Assembly: GCF_013403985.1 (NCBI RefSeq)
Contig: NZ_JABFDF010000005.1
Location: 124,001-188,000 of the forward strand
Reading direction: 5' to 3'
DNA from: Winogradskyella ludwigii
Lineage (GTDB): Bacteria; Bacteroidota; Bacteroidia; Flavobacteriales; Flavobacteriaceae
DNA length: 64,000 bases
Under the pieces are notes generated by a model. The model made no database searches. It was not told where the DNA came from and saw only the letters and a list, made by a program, of their open reading frames with translations. The position numbers were made by a program, and so were the translations under genes. This document shows positions 1 through 8,004 of this stretch, in pieces. Within the stretch, counting starts at the first letter, position 1, and the number at the start of each line of letters is the position of its first letter.

Positions 1-1
1 A

Positions 2-370
2 GGTTTTGGATGGGCTAACGTTGATAGATTCTATAACGATCCAAGACCAAAAACAACGATTCAAGCACAAGCACCTGAAGGTTATGATAATGAAAATAGT
101 TCTATTTACTTGTCTTATGATGGTGAAGCACCAGCATTAGCACAATTAGACACTTATGATGAAGCTTTAAATATTTTTAGCGAGCATTACGGACAAATAC
201 CAATTGGTTTAGAATGTCATGTGATTTTTGTAACAGAAACAGACGGAATTTGGAGATATGCTATTAAACCAACAACTATTGTTGCTAATGATATTATCAC
301 TTTTAATTTAGGGGAGACTATAGTAGGAACCGAAGCTACATTAATAGCTTTAATGAATGATTTACCATAA
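2..370 (+). CDS. C-terminal part of a hypothetical protein, 5' end outside window
   Basis: The reading frame is open from the first bases of the window (GFGWANVDRF...) and ends at TAA 368-370, so this is the last ~122 residues of a longer protein. An internal ATG at 110 is not needed as a start because coding continues upstream of it. The visible part is acidic, lacks membrane segments and looks like an extracellular beta-rich domain. I do not recognise the family. A hairpin terminator follows at 396-426, so it is the last gene of its unit. Confidence 0.6.
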   Translation, partial: GFGWANVDRFYNDPRPKTTIQAQAPEGYDNENSSIYLSYDGEAPALAQLDTYDEALNIFSEHYGQIPIGLECHVIFVTETDGIWRYAIKPTTIVANDIITFNLGETIVGTEATLIALMNDLP

Positions 371-395
371 ATCATTGCTTACCTACTTAGTTCTT

Positions 396-426
396 AAAAG
401 TCAGAAATTAATTTTTCTGGCTTTTT
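396..426 (+). terminator. intrinsic terminator
   Basis: AAAGTCAGAAA pairs with TTTCTGGCTTT (one G-U pair) around a short AT loop, followed by T residues. It lies 26 bp after the stop of the partial gene. Confidence 0.75.
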
Positions 427-448
427 CGTATGCTCCATAAATAAACTT

Positions 449-480
449 ATAGCGTTTTAGCTTCATAATTAAAACGCTAT
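449..480. repeat. 11-bp perfect inverted repeat
   Basis: ATAGCGTTTTA at 449-459 is the exact reverse complement of TAAAACGCTAT at 470-480, with a 10-bp spacer. No T-run follows. It sits 42 bp before the PKD gene and could be an operator, a second terminator-like stem or an mRNA leader hairpin. Confidence 0.6.
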
Positions 481-522
481 TAGTTATTAATTGTTAATTT
501 TAATCACAATAAATTCATCATT

Positions 523-2475
523 ATGAAACCTATAACCTTATTCTGTTTCGCTTTAATACTATCTGTTTTAAGTTTTGCCCAACAAGACATTGAGAAAGAC
601 ACCATTCGCAGAACAGCAAGTATTGAGCAAAAAAACCTTGGAGATAAGATTGAATTTAAAGCAAATGCTCCTATATTAAATCAGATTGCTGGAGCTCCAA
701 AAGCATTCTACACTAATTTTTGGGAATTTGGTGATGGTACTTTTAGCAAGGAAAAAGAGCCTGTAAAAACATACAAAAAAAATAGAGAATATACCGTTAG
801 ATTATGGGCAACTAACAATTACGATACCGGAAAACCACCACTTACACGTCCTAAAAAAATAGAGGTTAGCAATGCCAATGATAGCTATGAAGATGAAGCT
901 TCTATGGATAGTGCACTAAACCTACAACGCAATAGCGAACCTATACCAGATGAAGAAATGGTTATGGTTTTTAGCTATAAAAACACTAAAAACTATACTA
1001 CCAATGGTAAATTCTTTTTGTTTTATAATGAAGCTAAATATAAAGATGACAATTTTAGCCTCATTGAAACTAGAACATACCATAATGAAAAAGCAATAAA
1101 TGATGCCATTGTATATACGTCAGAATTTGATTCTGATGTTTTTTATGCTTCTGATGAAGATAATTTAATGATTCTTAAAGCAAAACCTCAAGACACAACA
1201 GTTCGTAAGAATCTACCAAAGACTTTAGACGATGCCAAGTTTGCCTATAGAAATTCAAGTCAATTAAGCTTTGATAATATGAAACCTAATGAAGAACGTC
1301 ATGTCTTCTATAGTTTAAAAACAACTAAAGAAATGCTAAAAGATACTTCAGCGATTATTTCGGTTAGAGGTGTTTATGTTCCTGAGGACAAGTACGACAA
1401 TCACCATGTAAAAGACATGGAAATGGAAATTGTAACCTCTCACGATCCTAACAAGATGTCTTCTAATTCTACATTTCTTAATTATAGATTAGTAAAATAT
1501 AAACGTCCAAAATTTAAAATTAGATTTCAGAATAATGGCGAAGGTCCAGCATCTACAATTCGTCTAGAGACTGATATACCTGACATGTTTGACAAAACGT
1601 CTATTGAAGTTTTAGACATGTATCCTAAAGTAAAAATTTGTCCAAAACACGATGTCACATATAGTTGCCTTGACACGACTTATACTGCAAAGCAAGCCAT
1701 TTTCACATTTAAAAACATCTATTTACCAGGAAGTGAGCAAAAAAACGTAAAAGAATACGATTCTACAAAAGGCTTTGTACAATACCGATTAAAGTTCTCC
1801 AAGGATTTTCATAAACAGAAAACCAAATCGAAAACGGCTATTATCTTTGATAAAAACGATCCGATAATCACTAATTATTCTACAACACGTTTTTTACCAG
1901 GCGTTTCTATTGGAGTAAAAGCAGGTTACAACTCATTTGCCGATCTTAAAAATTCTGAAAATTATTTTATAGGTGCTACTATTTCACCATACAAATCGTA
2001 TCGTTGGTATTGGCAAGTTGAATTATTAAACAGTTTTCATAAGTTTGAAAGCAACACCGAAATTAAAGAAGAAATTGTAGATGATGGAACCATTGGCATT
2101 CCGTATACCGAACGCACTACCACAAACAGAAGCTACAGTAATATAGATTGGGAAATTCCCGTATTGGTTAGATATAACGTAAATAATTATATCGGTTTAG
2201 GCGCAGGAATCATTGGAACCATTTCCGTTAGCGAAAAACAAGATCAATCTATTTTAACGGAACAATTTGAAGGGCAAGGTGCTGATTTATTTCTTTTTGA
2301 TAGTAGCACTACCAATGAAAATGTTTCAGAATCTTTCACCAACATAAGATCGGGATTTTTAGTAGAAGCTACAGCTGGTTTTGCTAGAATTGGGCCAAGT
2401 CTTGGAGCACGTTATGTCTTTAATTTACAAGACAACTACAATTATTTGCAACTTTATGCTATTTGGAAATTCTAG
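523..2475 (+). CDS. secreted PKD-domain protein with C-terminal outer-membrane barrel-like region
   Basis: 650 residues. An N-terminal signal peptide (MKPITLFCFALILSVLSFAQ) is followed by a PKD-like domain around residues 40-115 (the WEFGDGTFS motif is diagnostic), a long middle beta region, and from about residue 455 a segment of alternating aromatic/polar strands ending in ...LQLYAIWKF. A terminal aromatic residue is typical of outer-membrane barrels, so a surface-located anchor is likely. The CHAT-protease-like gene starts 8 bp downstream, so the two are almost certainly co-transcribed with the aspartic protease after it. Its role in that cluster is unknown; a substrate or a surface receptor are both possible. 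Confidence 0.7.
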   Translation: MKPITLFCFALILSVLSFAQQDIEKDTIRRTASIEQKNLGDKIEFKANAPILNQIAGAPKAFYTNFWEFGDGTFSKEKEPVKTYKKNREYTVRLWATNNYDTGKPPLTRPKKIEVSNANDSYEDEASMDSALNLQRNSEPIPDEEMVMVFSYKNTKNYTTNGKFFLFYNEAKYKDDNFSLIETRTYHNEKAINDAIVYTSEFDSDVFYASDEDNLMILKAKPQDTTVRKNLPKTLDDAKFAYRNSSQLSFDNMKPNEERHVFYSLKTTKEMLKDTSAIISVRGVYVPEDKYDNHHVKDMEMEIVTSHDPNKMSSNSTFLNYRLVKYKRPKFKIRFQNNGEGPASTIRLETDIPDMFDKTSIEVLDMYPKVKICPKHDVTYSCLDTTYTAKQAIFTFKNIYLPGSEQKNVKEYDSTKGFVQYRLKFSKDFHKQKTKSKTAIIFDKNDPIITNYSTTRFLPGVSIGVKAGYNSFADLKNSENYFIGATISPYKSYRWYWQVELLNSFHKFESNTEIKEEIVDDGTIGIPYTERTTTNRSYSNIDWEIPVLVRYNVNNYIGLGAGIIGTISVSEKQDQSILTEQFEGQGADLFLFDSSTTNENVSESFTNIRSGFLVEATAGFARIGPSLGARYVFNLQDNYNYLQLYAIWKF

Positions 2476-2483
2476 TTTAAACG

Positions 2484-5072
2484 ATGATTAACAAAGGATT
2501 CTTCATCATTTTTTTATTGGTCTTCGGAACTTGTTTTGCTCAAGATTTGGAAGAATCGATTTATGTTGCTACTGAAACCTTTAATCAGCTCCAAAATGAA
2601 GCATCTTTAACCAAATTAAACAACACATCTCTTTTATTTGAAACACAACTAAACACCAAAGACGAGTATTATGCATATATAAATCTACTCGCTAATAAAG
2701 CTTATTATCTCAATAAAATAAATAAGCAATCTGATGCTATTAAAAGTTATGAAAAAGCACATTTACTTTATATTGAACATCACATTTCTTCTTATGACAT
2801 TATAGAATATTGCCTTATTCCATTAGGCATTCTGTATCACAAAACCAATGCGTATTCAAAAGCAGAACAGATTACAACCTATTACCTTCAACTTGCCGAA
2901 AAGCAAAACAATAAACCACAGCAGATTTCAGGTTTCATTAATCTCGCCAAGATTTACCAATCTTTAAACAAGCACCAACAAGTTATTGCCATTGTTAATA
3001 AAGGTTTTAAAGTTGAAGGGATTAACAAATACCAAAAACGAAATCTAAGTTATATCAAAAGAAAAAGTGAACGACTCATACAAACCCAACAGAAGCGTTT
3101 GTTTTTAGATAATGACTTAATTGGACCAAAATTTAATCCTAAAAATGTTGAAGACTATCAACTCAATTACGAAACGGCTATAGAGAATGAAGATTATGAT
3201 GCAGCCTATTCTAATTTAAACCGGTTAAAGCAATTAAAACTTAACAAGCTTACATCTGCTAGAGACAGAGCAAAATTCAATTTTCAAGAAGCACAATTAC
3301 ATTATAAACGAAATGAAAATGATAAAGCTTTAGCAAAACTAAAAACTTGCTTGGCTATATTACTTCCAAATTTTAACGTTAATCAACTTCCAAAATCTAG
3401 TGATTTATATCCTGAAAATACCTTTATAGATATTTTTGATCTTTGGGCAGAATTACAAACAGAACCAGAAAAAGCATTACAATGTTACGATTTAAGTTTT
3501 TATGTTGCTGCCATGCTCGCTCAAGAAAACACTAGTCAAGAAAGTTATATTCTTAATGCTAATGTGAACAAAGACCGAAGTGAAAAATGCATTAATATAT
3601 TATACCATTTATATCAAACCAAAGGAGATAGTGATTATGCAAAACGAGCATTTCAATATGCAGAACGCAATAAAGCTCTTGCTTTAAAATGGTACACAAA
3701 AAAACGAGCCCTTTTAGAAAAACACCCAAATGACAGCCTTCTTTTAAAAGAACAATATCTATTAAAAAAGCAGCAACAATTTTCAAACAGATTACTCAAC
3801 AGACCTATTAATAGAGCACAACTCTTAGAGCGCGATAGCTTGCAATTACAACTTATTACCACAGGCACAAAACTCAAACAATTACAAGATTCTATTAATA
3901 GAGCACATGCTTTAGATTTATACAATACTTTAAACATTCAAAATTTAAAGTCAAAATTAAAATCGGATAATGCGTGTTTAGTAGAATATTTTTATGGTAA
4001 AAATGGATTATATCAATTTGTTTTTTCGCCAAAACATATTTCTTTTAAGCATATAGATTTATCAAATTCAAATAAAGAAAGCATTTCAAAATTTATAGAT
4101 TATTTTGAAAATGCTTCAGCAATAAACAATGATATTTCTCTGTTCACTGAGGACGCTTATAAATTATATCAATTATTACAACTAAATGACATTTCGTCTT
4201 ATCAAAATGTTGTTATAGTTGCAGATGGCCTTTTAAATTTTATTCCTTTTGAAAGCTTACTCACACAAACAACCTCAACTTCAAGCTACGCTAATATGCC
4301 TTTCATGGTAAAACGTCATCGTTTGGCATACCACACGAGTGCTTCATTTTATAATAACTCAAAACCTTATAAATTCATTAATTCTGCACTTGGTGTTTTT
4401 CCTGTTTTTGATAATAGCAACCTAAAACTCACCTACTCTATTGATGAAGCTGAACGCATAAATAATGAGGTTAACACCGAATTCCTTATGTATAATGATG
4501 CCACGAAAGTTGATGTATTAAAACAGATAAATGACTATAGTATTTTACATCTTTCTACACATGCCAATAGTGGTAGCTTTACGACACCTTCGACTATTGA
4601 TTTTATAGACTCAAAATTACAGTTACAAGATTTGTACAATCTAGATTTAACCAATGATTTAGTGGTTTTAAGTGCATGTGAAACAGGTATTGGTGTGCTT
4701 CAAAAAGGAGAAGGCAGTATGAATTTTGCTCGTGGTTTTAAATATGCAGGAGTTTCCAATATGGTTGTTTCACTCTGGAAAATTAATGACTTATCTACGT
4801 CTCAAATAATGTCTAATTTCTATCATGATCTTAGACAGTCAGAATCTGCTTTTAATGCTAATCAAACTTCAAAATTAGCATACTTAAATGATCCTGAAAT
4901 TTCTAATATAAAAAAGTCCCCATATTATTGGAGTGCTTTTGTCTATTTTGGAGACCTCACCGAACCAAAATCTTCAAATAACAATAATCTAATTATCTAT
5001 ATCATCTTAGGCCTAATAATTGCAGGCTTATGTTGGTTACTAATATATAAACGAAAGACATGGAAACATTAA
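2484..5072 (+). CDS. TPR-CHAT domain protein (caspase-like peptidase fold), C-terminally membrane anchored
   Basis: 862 residues. A signal peptide (cleavage after ...GTCFA) precedes a long helical TPR region (about 30-420), a coiled segment, and a CHAT domain from about 480 to 810. The CHAT catalytic pair is visible: His693 in HLSTHANSG and Cys732 in LSACETGIG. This is the His/Cys arrangement of the caspase-HetF family. A hydrophobic helix near the C terminus (IIYIILGLIIAGLCWLLIY) followed by basic residues is a membrane anchor, which would place the protease-like part in the periplasm. The 3' end overlaps the aspartic-protease gene by 13 bp, a sign of translational coupling. Peptidase activity is inferred from the motif only. 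Confidence 0.85.
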   Translation: MINKGFFIIFLLVFGTCFAQDLEESIYVATETFNQLQNEASLTKLNNTSLLFETQLNTKDEYYAYINLLANKAYYLNKINKQSDAIKSYEKAHLLYIEHHISSYDIIEYCLIPLGILYHKTNAYSKAEQITTYYLQLAEKQNNKPQQISGFINLAKIYQSLNKHQQVIAIVNKGFKVEGINKYQKRNLSYIKRKSERLIQTQQKRLFLDNDLIGPKFNPKNVEDYQLNYETAIENEDYDAAYSNLNRLKQLKLNKLTSARDRAKFNFQEAQLHYKRNENDKALAKLKTCLAILLPNFNVNQLPKSSDLYPENTFIDIFDLWAELQTEPEKALQCYDLSFYVAAMLAQENTSQESYILNANVNKDRSEKCINILYHLYQTKGDSDYAKRAFQYAERNKALALKWYTKKRALLEKHPNDSLLLKEQYLLKKQQQFSNRLLNRPINRAQLLERDSLQLQLITTGTKLKQLQDSINRAHALDLYNTLNIQNLKSKLKSDNACLVEYFYGKNGLYQFVFSPKHISFKHIDLSNSNKESISKFIDYFENASAINNDISLFTEDAYKLYQLLQLNDISSYQNVVIVADGLLNFIPFESLLTQTTSTSSYANMPFMVKRHRLAYHTSASFYNNSKPYKFINSALGVFPVFDNSNLKLTYSIDEAERINNEVNTEFLMYNDATKVDVLKQINDYSILHLSTHANSGSFTTPSTIDFIDSKLQLQDLYNLDLTNDLVVLSACETGIGVLQKGEGSMNFARGFKYAGVSNMVVSLWKINDLSTSQIMSNFYHDLRQSESAFNANQTSKLAYLNDPEISNIKKSPYYWSAFVYFGDLTEPKSSNNNNLIIYIILGLIIAGLCWLLIYKRKTWKH

Positions 5073-5500
5073 AAGACTTCCTTAAAAATAAAGGGTATTC
5101 AAAAATTAAATTAAAATTTACTAAAACCAATCACTTTGAAATCAAAGCTTCTATTAATGGTGTAAAAGGACGTTTTATTTTAGATACAGGCGCTTCTAAT
5201 AGTTGTGTAGGTTTTGAAGCTATTGAACGTTTTAATCTTAAAGTAAAAGATTCAGAAATAAAAGCCGTTGGTGCTGGAGCATCAGACATGGTGACTCAAA
5301 TTTCTACTTCCAATAATTTGAAGGTTGGGAAATGGAAGAAAAATCGCGTGGCATTAATTCTGTTTAATCTATCTCACGTTAACAATGGACTTATAAACCA
5401 CAACGCAGATCCTGTGGATGGTATTATTGGTGCAGATGTATTAAAAAAAGGTAAAGCTATTATTGATTATGAAAAGAAATACCTCTATTTAAAGTTGTAA
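5060..5500 (+). CDS. retropepsin-like (clan AA) aspartic protease
   Basis: 146 residues with one retropepsin-type half. FILDTGASNSCVG carries the DTG catalytic motif (Asp42), and a later hydrophobic-Gly motif, GIIGADVL, corresponds to the flap/hydrophobic-Gly element of the family. It has one active-site motif, so like retroviral proteases it should act as a homodimer. No signal peptide is evident. The start codon lies inside the CHAT gene (13-bp overlap), so translation is probably coupled. Pairing a caspase-like protein with an aspartic protease in one transcript suggests a proteolytic pathway, but no substrate can be named. Confidence 0.8.
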   Translation: METLKDFLKNKGYSKIKLKFTKTNHFEIKASINGVKGRFILDTGASNSCVGFEAIERFNLKVKDSEIKAVGAGASDMVTQISTSNNLKVGKWKKNRVALILFNLSHVNNGLINHNADPVDGIIGADVLKKGKAIIDYEKKYLYLKL

Positions 5501-5545
5501 TAAATTTCGTATAATCGCGTTTCTTGTTACCTTTAAAATTACACC
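5496..5545 (+). promoter_or_regulatory. promoter/operator of the response-regulator gene
   Basis: CGTATA at 5508-5513 is followed 31 bp later by TTACACC at 5539-5545. The same two elements recur at 32-bp spacing in the two promoter units downstream of the regulator (6225/6257 and 6411/6443). Upstream of CGTATA the palindrome seen in those units is present only in degenerate form. This suggests autoregulation, but more weakly than at the downstream sites. Confidence 0.4.
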
Positions 5546-5563
5546 GTTGAATTAATAGCAAAA

Positions 5564-6193
5564 ATGAATCCAACAATTATTATCGCAGACGACCATCCTT
5601 TGGTTTTAAAAGGTTTACACGACTTTTTAATAGAAAAAGAATTCAATGTTTTAGCAAGTGCGAAAAACGGAAAAGAAGCTTTGACACTTATTAAAGCGCA
5701 CAACCCTGACATCGCCATCTTAGATATAAAAATGCCGTTTTACACAGGCCTTGAAATTGCTGAAAAGTGTAAAAAGGATCAGCTTAGTACAAAGATTGTA
5801 CTTATTACTTTCGAAAAAGATGAAAAAACGTATTACGACGCTAAGGCTTTAGGTATTTATGGCTATGTTTTAAAAGAATTTGCTTTAGTAGAAATTGAGA
5901 ATTGTATCTCGTCTGTACTTAAAGACACTCCATATTTCAGTCCTGAATTATTAAAATTTTTAGAGCTACATGAGTTACCTAAACATTTTGAATCTTTAAC
6001 TAATCATGAAAAAGGAATTGTTAAATTGATTTCACAAAACAAGACTGGAGTGGAAATAGCAGACTTACTTGCAATTTCTCCAAGAACAGTAGAAAAACAC
6101 AAAAGTAATATTATAAAAAAATTAAAATTAGAGAGTAAACAAAACAGTTTACTCATTTGGGCTAAAGAAAATTCTAATCTTTTTGACAGCTAA
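5564..6193 (+). CDS. response regulator, NarL/LuxR family
   Basis: 209 residues. The N-terminal receiver domain has the acidic pair Asp9/Asp10 and phospho-acceptor Asp54 (AILDIKMP); Thr and Lys positions of the receiver fold are also present. The C-terminal LuxR/GerE helix-turn-helix (about 145-205) has the typical VEIADLLAISPRTVEKHKSN core. No sensor kinase gene is in the window. It follows the PKD-CHAT-aspartic protease genes by 63 bp and has its own promoter-like region. Two copies of a 16-bp palindrome in the next 220 bp are likely binding sites. Confidence 0.9.
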   Translation: MNPTIIIADDHPLVLKGLHDFLIEKEFNVLASAKNGKEALTLIKAHNPDIAILDIKMPFYTGLEIAEKCKKDQLSTKIVLITFEKDEKTYYDAKALGIYGYVLKEFALVEIENCISSVLKDTPYFSPELLKFLELHELPKHFESLTNHEKGIVKLISQNKTGVEIADLLAISPRTVEKHKSNIIKKLKLESKQNSLLIWAKENSNLFDS

Positions 6194-6212
6194 TTGTAAA
6201 TTAGCTTAAAAC

Positions 6213-6263
6213 TACGTAAAGTTACGTATAGTATGATATCATTTTTTTTGTGACCTTTACACC
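6213..6263 (+). promoter_or_regulatory. promoter unit 1: 16-bp palindrome plus start region
   Basis: TACGTAAAGTTACGTA (6213-6228) is a 7-2-7 palindrome. It is followed by a T-rich -7-like element (6243-6250) and TTACACC (6257-6263). The palindrome is centred about 37 bp before the likely start of transcription, an activator position. LuxR-type regulators bind short dyads of this kind, and the gene just upstream encodes one. Confidence 0.55.
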
Positions 6264-6381
6264 ATGTTGCGATGTAGGGGTTGTAACATAAAATTAGTTA
6301 TTAGTTGATTCTTCAAAATAGAGGATTGATTAAATATTAGGGATTATTTAGGCCTTGAACTTTTGTTCAAGGCTTTTTTTT
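6257..6381 (+). ncRNA. candidate small RNA, about 125 nt
   Basis: Between promoter unit 1 and a strong intrinsic terminator there is no reading frame of note. The implied transcript runs from about 6257 to 6381. The prediction rests on promoter-terminator geometry alone and on the fact that unit 2 repeats the layout. Confidence 0.4.
6352..6381 (+). terminator. intrinsic terminator
   Basis: GCCTTGAAC (6352-6360) pairs perfectly with GTTCAAGGC (6365-6373) around a TTTT loop and is followed by eight T residues. Confidence 0.9.
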
Positions 6382-6398
6382 ATGAAAAAACCAAAAAA

Positions 6399-6449
6399 TA
6401 CGTAAAGTCACGTATAGTATTGCTTTATAATTATGTGCAATTTTACACC
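6399..6449 (+). promoter_or_regulatory. promoter unit 2: second copy of the palindrome
   Basis: TACGTAAAGTCACGTA (6399-6414) differs from unit 1 by one base. The -7-like element TAATTATG lies at 6428-6435 and TTACACC at 6443-6449. CGTATA-to-TTACACC spacing is 32 bp in both units. It would drive the small membrane-peptide gene at 6537. Confidence 0.55.
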
Positions 6450-6484
6450 AGCTATTAATCAACACCTTAGTTTAAAACCTTTTG

Positions 6485-6516
6485 AGCTCTGAATTAATTA
6501 TCAATTCAGAGCTTTT
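6485..6516 (+). terminator. terminator-like hairpin in the leader of the 38-residue ORF (possible attenuator)
   Basis: AGCTCTGAATT (6485-6495) pairs perfectly with AATTCAGAGCT (6503-6513), followed by TTT. It lies between promoter unit 2 and the ATG at 6537. It either ends a ~70-nt RNA or attenuates expression of the small ORF. Confidence 0.65.
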
Positions 6517-6536
6517 AAAGAAAAACAATAAGAATT

Positions 6537-6653
6537 ATGGAAACAATGAAAAATGAATCTTCATCAAAAACGGACAAATTATTTATAATCTTGTTAATCG
6601 TAAGTTCAATAATTGTGATTTCCGCGAATGTCGCTGTTAACTTCTTCAATTAA
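6537..6653 (+). CDS. small single-span membrane protein, 38 residues
   Basis: ATG at 6537, TAA at 6651-6653. A polar N-terminal half (METMKNESSSKTDK) is followed by one hydrophobic helix (LFIILLIVSSIIVISANVAV) and a short tail. This is the charge pattern of a small inner-membrane peptide with its N terminus inside. It lies downstream of promoter unit 2 and immediately before the bidirectional terminator at 6684. Codon use is like its neighbours. I recognise no family. It could be a regulated target of the adjacent response regulator. Confidence 0.5.
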   Translation: METMKNESSSKTDKLFIILLIVSSIIVISANVAVNFFN

Positions 6654-6683
6654 TTTTTGTTAGTTACTCTATTAGTAAGGAGT

Positions 6684-6717
6684 AAAAAAGCGCAACTCCT
6701 ATGGAATTGCGCTTTTT
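6684..6717. terminator. bidirectional intrinsic terminator
   Basis: An A-run plus GCGCAA pairs with TTGCGC plus a T-run around a 12-bp loop. It separates the small ORF (+) from odhB (-) and serves both. Confidence 0.85.
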
Positions 6718-6739
6718 GCATTTTATTTTCTTTTAGAAT

Positions 6740-7972
6740 CTATAGTTCTAAAGCTTTCTTGATATTATTATCCATCAATAATTCTTCTGGATTTTCTAAA
6801 GCTTCTTTTACTGCAACTAAAAATCCTACAGATTCTTTTCCATCAATAATTCTGTGATCATAAGATAAAGCTACATACATCATAGGATGTATTTCAACTT
6901 TTCCATCTACAGCTATAGGACGTTGTATAATATTATGCATTCCTAAAATTCCACTTTGAGGTGGATTAATAATTGGTGTAGATAACATACTACCAAATAC
7001 ACCTCCATTAGTAATTGTAAATGTACCACCTGTCATTTCATCTACAGTGATTTGACCATCTCTCGCTCTAAGCGCTAAACGTTTTACTTCAGATTCTACT
7101 CCTCTAAATGATAAGTTTTCAGCATTTCTTATTACTGGCACCATTAATCCTTTTGGACCAGAAACAGCAATACTTATATCTACAAATTCGTAAGTCAACA
7201 TTTCCTTACCATCTATCATAGAATTAACTGCAGGATACATTTCTAAAGCTCTTACAACGGCTAAAGAAAAGAAACTCATAAACCCAAGACCAACACCGTG
7301 TTTTGCTTTAAAGGTTTCTTTGTACTCATTACGTAGTTCAAATATAGGTGTCATATTAACCTCATTAAATGTGGTTAACATTGCGGTTGTGTTTTTAACC
7401 TCAACTAAACGCTCTGCAACTTTACGTCTTAACATAGACATTTTGCTACGCGATGTACCTCTACTTCCTCCTGTTGGAGTTCCCATTGAAGGAACAGCGT
7501 TTACAGCATCATCTTTAGTGATTCTTCCGGCTTTACCTGTACCAGAAACTGCGCTAGCATCAATTCCTTTTTCTGCTAATACTTTTTTAGCTGCAGGACT
7601 TGCAGTACCTGTTGCATAAGTCTTAGTTTCTGAAGCTGCTGGTTTAGCTTCCTCTTTTTTAGGAGCTTCTTCCTTTTGTTCTGATTTAGCTGGTGCGTCT
7701 CCACCTTCTGGTTTTGCAGCACTAGTATCAATTAAGCAAACTACAGCTCCAACAACTACAGCATCACCTTCTTCATATCTATTACCATCTTTATCCGCAA
7801 GTGTAATTATTCCACTAGCTTCAGCTGGTAATTCTAATGTTGCTTTATCACTATCAACTTCTGCAATGGCTTGATCTTTTTCTACGTAATCTCCGTCTTG
7901 TACTAACCATTCTGCAATTTCCACCTCAGTAATTGATTCGCCTGGTGAAGGCACTTTCATTTCTAAAATCAT
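6740..7972 (-). CDS. odhB: 2-oxoglutarate dehydrogenase E2, dihydrolipoyllysine succinyltransferase
   Basis: 410 residues, normal length. The N-terminal lipoyl domain has the lipoylated Lys43 in [11 protein letters not shown]. An acidic/Ala-Pro-Lys linker leads to the peripheral-subunit (E3)-binding domain (about 120-160), then the catalytic acyltransferase domain with the active-site motif SYDHRIIDG near residue 375. It transfers the succinyl group from E1 to CoA in the TCA cycle. The gene follows odhA by 32 bp on the same strand, so the two form one operon. The E3 (lpd) gene is not in the window. Confidence 0.97.
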   Translation of the reverse strand: MILEMKVPSPGESITEVEIAEWLVQDGDYVEKDQAIAEVDSDKATLELPAEASGIITLADKDGNRYEEGDAVVVGAVVCLIDTSAAKPEGGDAPAKSEQKEEAPKKEEAKPAASETKTYATGTASPAAKKVLAEKGIDASAVSGTGKAGRITKDDAVNAVPSMGTPTGGSRGTSRSKMSMLRRKVAERLVEVKNTTAMLTTFNEVNMTPIFELRNEYKETFKAKHGVGLGFMSFFSLAVVRALEMYPAVNSMIDGKEMLTYEFVDISIAVSGPKGLMVPVIRNAENLSFRGVESEVKRLALRARDGQITVDEMTGGTFTITNGGVFGSMLSTPIINPPQSGILGMHNIIQRPIAVDGKVEIHPMMYVALSYDHRIIDGKESVGFLVAVKEALENPEELLMDNNIKKALEL

Positions 7973-8004
7973 GAGCTTTATTTATTTAAGCGCTATTAAT
8001 TCTT

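Noticed and set aside
6657..6857. Plus-strand reading frame of 66 codons
   Set aside because: Mostly antisense to odhB and spans the terminator; no start context or domain.
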